From Crambe crambe (taxonomy: Eukaryota; Porifera; Demospongiae; Poecilosclerida; Crambeidae): 64,000 bases of DNA. Under the pieces are notes generated by a model. That model saw only the letters and a list, made by a program, of their open reading frames with translations. It was not told the DNA's origin and ran no database searches. The first letter of the stretch is position 1. Each line of letters starts with the position of its first letter. The DNA lies in NCBI GenBank assembly GCA_963924555.1, contig OZ004585.1, positions 4,973,488 to 5,037,487 on the forward strand. The letters run 5' to 3'. Shown in pieces: positions 34,396-45,438 of this stretch. Made by a program: the position numbers and the translations under genes.

Positions 34396-36818
34396 ACAAG
34401 TGAATGCAAAAAATTTCTTCGAAATAAAAATGTGAAGTAGGGATGCTATTATAACTGCAGCTTCATTATGAAAACCAAGTACTGCAGCATCGAAGCAGTA
34501 TGGCCCAAAAATCTAGCTGGAATATGTATTATAACTGCATGCAAGAGAGTGAACTTAGTGAAGTGACCCTTACCCATCATCAAGTACGAGATACTATTCC
34601 TACTTCACTCCCTTGGCCCTTGATCATGGGAGTGAAGTAGGAATAGTATCTTGTACTTGATGATGGGTAAGGGTCACTTCACTAAGTTCACTCTCTTGCA
34701 TGCAGTTATAATACATATTCCAGCTAGATTTTTGGGCCATACTGCTTCGATGCTGCAGTACTTGGTTTTCATAATGAAGCTGCAGTTATAATAGCATCCC
34801 TACTTCACATTTTTATTTCGAAGAAATTTTTTGCATTCACTTGTTTGCATTCTTTTTCTTTGTGATTATGAAAATTGATAGACACTAAAGGCTTCCTTGA
34901 TTGAACTAAATTTATTTAATGATCAGTATTTCATTCTGTTCAGGGAGGAGAGTTTGAAGGATGATCATCTGCAGTGTAATGGAGTACTGAAAGGAGTGAA
35001 CATTTTAAAAAGTGAACAGCATTAGCTAATTGTTACATATGTGATCACTGAAATAATTATTGAGATGGTACGTATGTCTTGCTTGAGGGAGGAGTAGCTA
35101 TGGGGAGTTTATGCATTTGGTGTAGTGATCATAATAGTGCATGCCATCAAATGGCCACATCCTGTGCAGGTGTTATATGAGGAGAACTGCTATTAATTGC
35201 CCCACCCCTTTTATGAGGTAATATCGCGAAGATTTTTTTCATACGAGGCTGCAGCACATTATAGATAGCCCAGCTAGATTTTAGGCTATCCCTACTTAAC
35301 CTTTTTATTTTTTACGCTCACTTGTTTCTATCCTTTTTCTTAGTGCTTGAAGTTGAATGAGGGAGGCTACAGTACAGTACTATACAAAGCCAGCTCTACA
35401 TAAACCTCTTTTGTAGGTACATACAGTGTCTCTGGTTGAAGAATTTGTTTAGCTATTTAAGTTTTGTTGATATAAAACTTTACAGCAACAGCAATGTAAA
35501 TGACACGTACACGGCATGGTGAAGTGAGCTGACTACACTACAGCCAAGTACTGGCTATAATACTACTATAGGATGAGCATCTGTACTGTAATTCAGCAAG
35601 GAGTGACTGGAACATCATCAGATAATGAATGAAGACCTTGGCTATAGCTAAACTTAAGCTTACGTGGCTCCGCCCATAAGCCCCGCCCCCTTCAAAATGG
35701 CGTAGAAAGATTAGCAGCTGTGTTCCGAGTGCTATCGAATAGTGAAGTAGAGCCTTAGTCAAAACTAATAGCAAAAGATCAGCCTCTAGGTGCCGCTCTA
35801 ACAGATGGCCAAAGCAGAATTTTGATGACTATAGCCAGTAAGTCGGTACGTCGATCTTATTATTATTATTATTATCCTTATTATTATTATTATAAAGAAA
35901 AAGAACGAAAAGTCAATTTTAGAACTCGTTTTTTTCTTATGTTGGCGAATGAATTTTTGGCTTTTGAACATTCTCCTCTCTTCTTTGTAGATATAATAAT
36001 TCACTGTAGCCTTCTGAGAACCTGTAGAGTAAGGGTAGAAGAGAAAGAAGAGTTTTTAGTTCATACTGTCCTATGGACTTTGACCTGCCATCCCTACTTA
36101 GAGAGTGCTACCGCACTCTCTGATTATAAAGAAAATGAACAAAAGTCAATTTTAGAACTCGTCTTTTTCTTATGTTAGCGAATGAATTTTTGGTTTTTGA
36201 ACACTCTCCTCTCTTCTTTGTAGAAGTAGTATCTCACTGTAGCCTTCTGAGAACCTGTAGAGCAAGGGTAGAAGAGAAAGAAGAGTTTTTAGTTTATACA
36301 GTCTTATGACCTTTGACCCGCCATCCCTACTTAGAGAGTGCTAGCGCACTCTCTGATAAAGAAATAGAACAAAAGTCAATTTTAGACATCGTTTTTTTCT
36401 TAAGTTAGCGAATGAATTTTTGGTTTTTTGAACATTCTCCTCTCTTCTTTGTAGATGTAATAATTCACTGTAGCCTTCTGAGAACCTGTAGAGTAAGGGT
36501 AGAAGAGAAAGAAGAGTTTTTAGTTTATACAGTCTTATGACCTTTGACCCGCCATCCCTACTTAGAGAGTGCTAGCGCACTCTCTGATAAAGAAAAAGAA
36601 CGAAAAGTCAATTTTAGAACTCGTTTTTTTCTTATGTTGGCGAATGAATTTTTGGCTTTTGAACATTCTCCTCTCTTCTTTGTAGATATAATAATTCACT
36701 GTAGCCTTCTGAGAACCTGTAGAGTAAGGGTAGAAGAGAAAGAAGAGTTTTTAGTTTATACTGTCCTATGGACTTTGACCTGCCATCCCTACTTAGAGAG
36801 TGCTACCGCACTCTCTGA
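34396..36818 (+). mobile_element. Composite family A element with a fourfold 3' block
   Basis: A 449-base palindrome (34396-34844) is followed by a body that itself contains a solo right arm of the shorter palindrome type (about 35239-35327), then the standard GC-box body, a TTA microsatellite and four tandem 3' blocks ending at 36818. Bases 34396-35866 recur at 56545-58030 with very few differences. The solo arm shows that a new head was added onto an element that already had one. Confidence 0.75.
35893..36818 (+). repeat. Fourfold tandem array of the 3' terminal block (230-231 bp units)
   Basis: Units at 35893-36123, 36127-36356, 36357-36587 and 36588-36818 each start TAAAGAAAwAGAAC or close to it and end with the hairpin AGAGAGTGCTASCGCACTCTCTGA. 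Units 1 and 4 are one subtype (GACTTTGACCTGCC, centre CTACCG) and units 2 and 3 another (GACCTTTGACCCGCC, centre CTAGCG). The next unit starts directly after CTCTGA, or after TTA in one case. Confidence 0.85.
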
Positions 36819-37120
36819 TAATAGCTACTTATTTATTTAAGAGTTCATCATAGCTCTCTTTATTATCCACAATATAGCTACTACAATGTGCCTCCATTAA
36901 GTAGCTCCGTCATCTCCGGTTAGCAGTGACTATGCACATCCACTATTAACTCCTTGCTAATAAATGACAGTAAATAATAACTTCTTAGTCACTCACATGC
37001 TCTGTGGACCGAGGAACCTTGCAGTTCAGGTACAATTCACATGAAACTAAAATTAATCCAGAATATGAATAATTATTGTTATCATTAATTTTCTTAGTTG
37101 CTCATTATATGCTCTGAACC
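36819..37120. other. Spacer upstream of family B copy 2
   Basis: AT-rich and non-coding. It must include any promoter of the family B copy that begins at 37121. I saw no clear ETS/CRE pair like that upstream of copy 3; CCGTCATCTCCGG near 36907 is only vaguely similar. Confidence 0.3.
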
Positions 37121-40100
37121 ATGGCCCTGGCTCACAAGTGTGGCCCATGCTCCTTGTGTAAGCAGGAGAGTACAAGGTACACTCACCCACCAAAAATGAA
37201 GCCAATAGTATTTGAGCTGGTTTGTTCCTGTATGGAAGAGGAGCAACAACTTGATAACATGTCCTGCATATGCCATGCACGTTATAAACAAGCCATCAGA
37301 AATGTAGGCACCAATAATTTCAACCCCAGATGGAGAGACAAACTTACTAGCAAGAAGGGATGCTGTGGGGTGGCTGGGTATAATGAGGATGCATATTATA
37401 GGCGAACACAGATGGCTTCACCAACATCCCTTCAATCTATACTTGGGAAGCATATTATCTCTGGTTCTGAGCAGGACACCCCACTGTGCAAGGGTCATTA
37501 CACCTACATGCAAAATGCACTACGTGCCCCGCGGCCATGCTCATCCTGCAACAGCAAACCAAAATGGGGTGAACAGCACACCAGACATTGCCCTGAACCA
37601 GAGCTGGTTAACTCGTATCTTACCACCATTATGTAATGAAACATCAGCACTCACTGCATCAAGTACCATCTGTAGTCACTGTTATAAGCTTTTCAGTAAT
37701 GTAGTCTTACAACTCAAGCACTCCAAGGTTGTGTTTGAGCACAAGCAGCATGTCTACAAGCATGGAGAGTGTAGTGAGTGAGCTTTCCTCTCGTGAAAAT
37801 TCCATCACATCTAGATGTGGCATGATAACTAGTGAAGACTCGATCAAGTTGGCATTCTGTAAATCTGCCAAATCAATAGCAGGTACTATAAGTAGGCATG
37901 AGGCATTGTTGTTACCTGAAGTATATAGGCAATTCTGTGAGTCAGTGGTGTTGGCAAGTGGAAGTAGCAATGAAATTCCAACTATCAGGTGGTTTGTCTC
38001 CATGATCTACCACTATTTTGGCAACAGCATAAGGTTCGAGTGCAAGCATCGTTGTTTCGGGACAATGAAAGATTGTGACATCTTGAAGGCTCTGTCCTCT
38101 GCTCTTGGGCAACATCAGAAAGAAACCAAGAGTTACACATCACGAAGTTGGACCTTCTCTTCCCTCAATGGATAAACAAGTCCAGCAAGTTGCCCTCCAC
38201 TTGCATGAATAATCAGAAAGAATGGTTGAAAAGTTCAAAAATCTGGAGGAATACACCACCATGAGCATAAGTTCACTCATAAATAGTGTCGACAAGCAAC
38301 TCCTGCAGTTCATCCGCCAGGTAACATGTTCTAAGAATGACATCCGAACTGAAAAGAAATGCCAAAAACTCCACCAGGAAACCACTTTTGACATGGTCAA
38401 TGATAAAACCCTCAAGCACTTTTATGCACTGTGTGTTCTCCTCTTCAATGCTAACAGAGAGTGCAGTGCACCTCTCCATGTGGTGTTGACTGAAGCTATC
38501 CTTTGTCATGGAGGTAGTCTTGAGCTGGTGAAGATATTGAATAATTTAGGAGCCGTGGCATGCAATGATACTCGCAATCGTCTTTCAGTTCAAGTTCTTG
38601 AACTTAAGCTCAGAGAAGGAGTCAAAAAAGAACTGGTACCAGGAAAGATCGCTGTAGTCTCAATAGACAACATCGACATTTTGCAGCCACATGCCCTAGT
38701 TTCTACTCTTGATGCTACAAGAAGTTGGCATGGTACATCAGTACAATGTATGCAACCTTTACCTCTGACAGGCACTCTGACCCCACAAGAAAAGGTAGCT
38801 CCTGATGTGACATCTCTCCCAGAATCACCAACCATTCCACGACCCACAAAAAGGAGAAGAACAATGACTGAGCAAGGCTCACATCCACAACAGGATTTGA
38901 ATGACCATCTTCCAAGTTTGTTCTGCAGTGATGAAAACATGTCACTGCATGATCTCGAAGGACAGACTGATCCAAAAATGGCTGACTTTTTGCTCAATCA
39001 ATCTGAAGATTTAATGCTTTCAAATTTGAAATCAGACATCCACAATGGTCATTAAGTTTTTCAACTCAAAGAGATCACAAGGTGCCATCTCACTTCCATC
39101 ACTCACCTCCTTTATTCATTGTTTGAAGAAGCAGTCAAATGACTCTGAGTGTTCCAATGTGGTATATCTGGATATTTTGAGCGAAAAAGCAGAGAGCAAA
39201 GCTACACTTCTCAAAATTTTTGGCAGAGTATACAAGACGTTTATCAGTGAGCTCAATCAAGAGTGGGTTTTTGTCTTCGGTGATGCAAAAGTTTATGAAG
39301 TTTTGCAAGAAGTTAAAAAGGAGTATGGTGAAGCCCTGAAGTGGTTGTGTCCATTTCCAGGTGATTGGCATATTTTGTATAATTTCCAGAAAGTGTTAAT
39401 GAAGCCATATGCTGATGCTGGATTGCTTAGTCTAGGCAAAGCTTCCGGATACAGGGCAGAGACACTAACCTCTTTAAGGAAAGCAAGTAACTTCAGGAGG
39501 ACACACCTTTTCCTGTTGCAATGCTTTGAGGCATTATACAGATATTTTCTGGAGTCCTTCTGTAGCAGTCTTGATAAAGATGTCCTTGATAAACTGCAGT
39601 CTTTAGCTTTGGACCAGATTGAGCGATGTATATTAGTTGGTAAAGCATCCAGCCTTGCTGCATTTAGAGAATCAAAAATGAGTGATGCCATGTACTGCAA
39701 TTCGTGGATAGTTTGAGTGATAAACATGATGTGTATAAATTCTGGTCCCGGTTCTTATTTGAAGACTGTTTGCCGTATATAGGGTTGTACATGTCACTGA
39801 GATATAGAATTTGGGATATGCGTATGGCTTCTTTAAAAAAAATGGTGCCACTTTTCTCAGCCTTTGATCACACTTGCTACCAAAAGCTCATCCCACAACA
39901 CTTGCTTGATGTCTTCAAACTTCCAAATTGTCTGAAAGTACACATGAAGAGAGGAGCTTTTTCTATCAGGTTGACACCAAAAGATTGGTGTGGAATAGCA
40001 TTAGATGAATGCCATGAAACTAAAATAAACAGTTAGCCATTATTAGGCCTAACAAAGATAAAATGTTTCATGTTGCTAATTACCTGGGCTTCTGGGCCAA

Positions 40101-42180
40101 GATGGTTAATAATTTCAAGGGCCAAATTTTTGATAAAGAAAAAGAGGAGCGCACTACAGCTTGCTACACTCTAACTAGCAGGTCAAGAAAATCCGATGAA
40201 AATATCACATCAATGTTGGAAACACTACAGATTCATGGGCTACACAGTTCCAATTGCACACACTTGTGTACACTCATTGAACACAAACAAGCCACTCCAG
40301 AGCAGAAAAATGACTTGCTCAGTTTCAGAGCAATTGGTCAACGTGCATTTGAGAGCTTCATTGAGTATCACATTTTGAATAGACCAAGTACGGCTGCTCC
40401 TGTGCGAAGAAAAAAGCTGTTGACTTTCACTATCAAGGAGAGCCAGAAGCACTGGTTGAGAAAGAGAGAAAGATAACACAGAAATTTTTAAAGCGACAAC
40501 TCGCTTGGATGGCTGAAAATAACATCACTTCACCTCCACATGACATGCTATGCTCCATCTCCAGCTTGCCTCGAGCACTGGCTGACAGTAGTGGGCTGCC
40601 TTACAAGTCAAGCAAAAGTCTTGTGACACAGTACTTGACAAAAAGATATAGTAGTGTGATCTTCAACAATCTCCCATGGGAGCCCTCTCTGGTTATTCTT
40701 GAAGGCATGTCAAGTGCTTTTCATTTGAAAGCAACGCACAAGTTTCTGGGAAATGGAGAGGTATACTAGCATGCAGAAAATGCAAGACAGCTCTTATTAC
40801 TTACCTAGGTAAAGAATTTATTCAAATGGCTCCTCCATACATGCCACATGGTTGTCACAACAGAGAGTTCATTGCAAATATTGGAAACATAGCATACAGC
40901 TGCACAAAATCTGAGGGTATTATTGAGCGGCCTACACTTTATACAAATACTGAAGAGGCAGATGAACGTATTTGGCTGCACTGTGTGTATTCTGGTGCAT
41001 CAAAAATTCTTATATTCAGCCCAGACACTGACACATGCCATGTTGGTCTAGCTCATCTTGAGAAAATGCCACAGAAGGACATTATTGTTCAGTTAAGCAG
41101 TAGTAGTACTTCGAATGGTGGAAGAACGAAATTTCTCCATCTCAATGCACCACTGGAAGGCTTGAGTAGAGACTCTGACCTTGGTGACATCCCTTTGAAT
41201 GACAAGTGCTACAATCTTTATATGCTTCTACAGGATGTGATTATGTGTCATATTTTGCTGGCATTGGAAAATGCACCTTCTTGTCAACTTTCTACCAGTA
41301 TGCAGGGTTCATTGCGGGAGGTAAATCACCAAATCCAGTTGGCTCAATTGGAAAAGCTTTACATGAAAGCTCTTTTTACTCATTTTTGAGATTGATAGGC
41401 TGTGCCTATTTCAAGAAACATGCTTCTGGATTTGAGCAGTGCACACCAGTGTCTCTCTACTACTCTGTGAAGAAACCAGCTGCAGACGAGTTTGATACCC
41501 ACAAGGAATGGCTAGACATTATTCGAAGAAGAGTATGGATGAGGGCAGATCTAGAGAGTCATAATGTTCCTACAACTGATGCACTGAGGCTCCACTGGCA
41601 TAGATGTCTATGGGTTTTGGAGTTGTGGCACTCGGCAACTGAGAATGAGATTGAGTTACCAGGTATGTAGTATGTACATAGCTATTATATGCAGCTTGTG
41701 GCAAACCTATATTATATTTGGTTGATTGCATGCAGCTTCATTACCTAGCTACATTTATAAAGATTGCTACGTAGCTCACTGCTCATTCTATATAATTATT
41801 ATGATGCAGCACTTGTTGAGTATGGATGGAAAAGGGAAAATGGAAAACTTGATGTGGTATGGGACACTGATGGCAACATTGCCAAGGCCAATAGAAGACT
41901 TGAGTATGTCTTGAAAGGCTGCAAGTGCAAAACAGGTTGCACAACACTGAGATGCAAATGCAGAAAAAACCATAGCAAATGTGGCCCTGGTTGCCAATGC
42001 ACTGGGTGTGCCAACCAGGAACAGAAAGATGATGATCTTCATCACATGGAACTGGAAGAAATGAATGATGACAAAAAGGAAATGGTTGAAACAAGTGACG
42101 AAGAAGACATTGAAGATGATGATGAAGTCAATGAAATTCTAAGCCATGTTTTTTGTGACTCAGAGCAAGAAAGTGACTAA
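37121..42180 (+). pseudogene. Family B large gene copy 2 (Cys clusters, FEN-like, CXC domain), broken
   Basis: The start MALAHKCGPCSLCKQES is the first ATG of the N-terminal Cys region. Next come CICHARYK, CSSCNSKPKWG, ICSHCYKLF, the segment ILNNLGAVACNDT (about 38536-38575) and SIDNIDILQPH (about 38660). Then VFGDAKVYEVLQ (about 39280), FPGDWHILYNF (about 39355), RRTHLFLLQCFEALYRYF (about 39500-39550), FDHTCYQKLIPQHLLD (about 39870-39910) and DECHETKIN (about 40005-40030). The nuclease-like module has EEADERIWLHCVY (about 40954), SPDTDTCHVG (about 41020) and TGCDYVSYFAGIGK (about 41230-41270). A GT-AG intron (41663-41809) precedes the CXC domain GCKCKTGC...CKCRKNHSKCGPGCQC (about 41920-42005) and an acidic tail. 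Frames break near 37620, 37770, 38170, 39045, 39710, 40034, 40474, 40765 and 41205, so it is not functional. A CACTA transposon begins 8 bases after the stop. Confidence 0.75.
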
Positions 42181-42187
42181 TAATATA

Positions 42188-42420
42188 CACTGTAAAAAAA
42201 TGTGTGTGATATGAACACGAGAGTGAGTGTGGAATTTTTGCCACATATATCACACTCATTCTATGTGTTCATTGCACACTAGTTCATAAGTGTGTGACCT
42301 GCACACATATAATATGTGCAGGTCACACAGCACCTTGTGTAATATCAACCACTACTATTGTGTTAAAGGATCATAATGTGCAGTTCACACAATAATTGTG
42401 TATTTTCATGTAAAATTTAA
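42188..42420 (+). repeat. Left terminus and subterminal repeats of the CACTA element
   Basis: The CACTG terminal repeat is followed by repeated GTGTG and CACAC words and by an internal inverted pair (ACCTGCACACATATAATATGTGCAGGT at about 42297-42325). Typical CACTA subterminal structure; it ends before the 3' end of the minus-strand gene. Confidence 0.65.
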
Positions 42421-42488
42421 CAAAGATCATAAAGAAAATGATATAACAGTAAAGATAACAAGCATCAGCAAGTTGGTTCCAAAGTTCC

Positions 42489-45333
42489 AAACTAATTAAT
42501 TACACTCAGTTGAGTGATAAAGTTAGACAATGTTCCACCAAGTAGTTGTGGTTTCTTTTCTAAGATGATATACTCAAAAAATGTATAAAAAGTGACGAGT
42601 CCTGGTGGATAGGACATATTATAGGAATAATATGCTGCAAGAAGAACTAAGGGTGCTTCAATTGCTTCAACTTTGGAAATAAGGCTCCCTTCGGCAACAA
42701 GAAAGACTTCTCTGACATTTCCAAGTCGTCCAATGAACATTAAACTTGGAGCCAGTTCAGTTACTTCTGCACAATAGCTTTCCAAGTCAACAGTAACCTA
42801 TTTTATAAGAAATGTATGACGATCACATGTAATTCATTCACAGAATAGTATCAGACTGTGACAGTTGAAGGTACACGTTTTAGTCAAAGTTTACTTTTAT
42901 AATGACTGATGGTTTACGATAAAATTTTTGCCTTTCGAACTTTTTTCAAAAGTAGAAAGTATGAATTACATTTGATTTCCACCCTCAACTGTCACGTCTG
43001 CTGTCTTAACAGACTGATCTTTATATTGCAGTTTTTGAGGCATCTGATTAGTCATATGTCATGTGATGAGCAATACCACAGTTTAATATTTAGCCAGCTA
43101 TTTTATAGTATATGGCGATCACCTCTGGGTTCAATTGAAATGATCTGAAGAGATTATAGTTGTCACTACATTTCAATTTGATGGGTCCAGAAAATAATAC
43201 TAGCCTTTATAGAAGGTATTGCTATATGAATGACTTACTGGAACGATGGAAAATAACTTCTCATGACAAATCTTTAATTTGTGGTCCTTTAAAATATATG
43301 GAAGGGCACAAAGGACTTTCAGTGTCAAATTAGCAACTATACGATAGAAAAAAATGTTGGTTAACTATTTGTAGTTATACATATTATATACCCAGCATAC
43401 GTGTGCAAAGCTTGCTAATAAGTACGTATAAGTTAAGAGCTTTACTTGTACACACAGCCCACAGACACATTTGTATAAATGCAATGCCATAATCAACCTC
43501 CTAGGAGGTTAGACTAGAAACCCTATTCATCACCATGGCATAATACATAACCATGGCCATGCTTGTATGTTTATCATTCTACTCACGTACCACAGTCATC
43601 ACGAAAGTCATTTTCGACATCTGTAAACCATATTTTCAACTGTTTTAGTAGTCCGGTGGTAAGATTCTCCCTGATAAAGGTGGTAATTTTTGGCAGCCAC
43701 TGTTGCTCCCAGCAATCACGATAGCTGCTTCTTAGATTGGGATTTGAAGTTACTCTGCACAACTCGTTCACTAACTAGAAATTATATTTAAAATATCTAT
43801 AACAAGGATTGCTTTTATGTGGGGAGGGAGACAAGACATAGTAGTGGCATAGGAAGATTTTTTTGTTGGTCACTCCTGGTACTTCCTGTACAATGTTGTT
43901 CTGAGTTGGGGGGGGGGGGGGGGGGGGGGCTGGTTCCAATGCCACTGACATGATATATATGAAGAAGTGCATACATACACTATAATACTCTTGTACTGTA
44001 ATCATCGTTACCTCATCCGAATCACCCAAGAAAGGATATTCATCCAAAATCTCCTTTAGAGGCTTGCCAGATAATTTGATGTCATTATGACGCATTTCAT
44101 AAGACAACATCATTAGCTCTTTGACAGCTGCTCGATTTGGTTTGGTTTTTTTTGACTCCAACTTTAGTGCACGGTTATGTCGTGAAAAGGATGCATCATC
44201 TTCACCATCTGGTATCTAGATAAAGAAAAAGGTAAGCTATTTATAAAATAGATATCGTATAGCTACCTCCAGCACAGAATTCTCCATCTTTATTTTCTTT
44301 GCCTTAGGTGTTCCTTCCACATTATTGCCTACTTTCCTGATGATAGTCATCTTTTGGGATGAATTTGATCGACGAATTTCTCGAAACCGATTCTTAAGAA
44401 TTATTATGATATGACTCTGAAATAAAGATAAGATGGAACTTCCATGGACTTTACAGTATTTGGACTTACATGGCCACTAATGGGATTTTTCATAAAAGGA
44501 TATCTCTTCACCACAGATCTAGCTACTCTGTCATAGTCTTCTCTTTTTGGATATCTCTTATACATGGACATGATACCAGCTATCCTTGTATAAAACTTTG
44601 CAGATGTAGCTGAATTCATCCTTGCTGAGGGAGTTTAAAAAACATATGAAGATGTGAGCATTAATCTATTGTGGTACGCTATATACCTACCTGAAAGTAA
44701 TCCTACATCTACATTAGTGCCATAAGTTTTAGGAAAGGGAAATGGATCAGGAATTTCAGATTCATCGTCGTCGTCGGAGAGCACAATTACAGTGTTGCTG
44801 CAAATCTGAGATTTCCCTTTCTTACAAGGATCTACTGTCTCAACATCGTCAACACAAGATGAATCTTTCTATTATAAAAAATAATAGTTACTGATGGTAG
44901 ATATCATAAGTAGCTACATACATCATGCTTGGAGATGTCCATATGTTCATTCTCTTTTACCTATAAAATGTGCGGTATGGTATGATGTTGTTACCCAAAT
45001 TAGCAAGCTAGCTAGCTACATACCTCATAAGAAGTATCTTCAGTCTTCTTACAAATTTGAAGTTTTTCCTTATTGATATAAATGTGATCTTCACTGGTAT
45101 CCACCCACTCTTCAAAGTCTTCATCAAAGTGTTGGATTACAAAAGGAGAAGTAATTGAGAAGAGTTGTTTAGCTTTCTCATTAATAAAAGTGAACCGGTC
45201 ATTAATTTCGGTATCGAGAGTGATGATCTTCCTTTGTGTACCGAATATCAGCATTATTCTTTCTTTTTCGATCTACTCAAATAACTAAATAACAAAACTT
45301 CGAAGTTCTGCAAATAAATGAACTCACCTCCAT
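42489..45333 (-). CDS. CACTA accessory protein, PB1-like N-terminus, ten exons
   Basis: Approximate exons: 45333-45328 (ATGGAG only), ~45270-45023, ~44962-44923, ~44873-44693, ~44632-44471, ~44416-44268, ~44217-44012, ~43776-43588, ~43337-43240, ~42796-42492. The N-terminus MLIFGTQRKIITL...FDEDFEEWVD resembles the beta-grasp PB1-like start of a multicopy animal family often annotated as SAMD3-like. Then come an acidic SDDDDESE stretch, YTRIAGIMSMYKRYPKREDY...VKRYPF (twice echoed by LDEYPFLGDSDE), and a C-terminus with SLMFIGRLGNVREVFL. No stop or frameshift is visible. The 22 G run at 43908-43929 falls in an intron. It is transcribed away from the transposase-like gene from a ~105 base shared promoter. 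A role in transposition is inferred from position only. Confidence 0.6.
43908..43929 (+). repeat. G22 homopolymer in an intron
   Basis: A run of 22 G inside an intron of the minus-strand CACTA gene. It does not touch coding sequence, unlike the G runs at 619 and 12698. Confidence 0.9.
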
Positions 45334-45438
45334 AGTCCAGTTGCAGCTGCGCTGCGAAACAGCTGCTCATGCAACCGTATACGCTGTTCTTAATATTTTA
45401 CGCATGCGCAAACTACCGTATTTTTTTCGTAATCTCAA
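45334..45438. promoter_or_regulatory. Divergent promoter of the CACTA element with NRF-1-like site
   Basis: About 105 bases separate the two start codons. ACGCATGCGCAAAC at about 45408-45421 contains the NRF-1-type core GCATGCGC. No TATA box is evident. The short spacing implies that both genes share this promoter. Confidence 0.5.

Noticed and set aside
35893-36818. CRISPR-like array
   Set aside because: Repeats are 230 bases with no unique spacers and the genome is eukaryotic. These are tandem transposon tail blocks.
37121-42180. Treating the family B frame changes as introns or recoding
   Set aside because: Except for the conserved 41663-41809 intron, the breaks differ between copies, lack splice consensus and often overlap by a few codons, so they are lesions.
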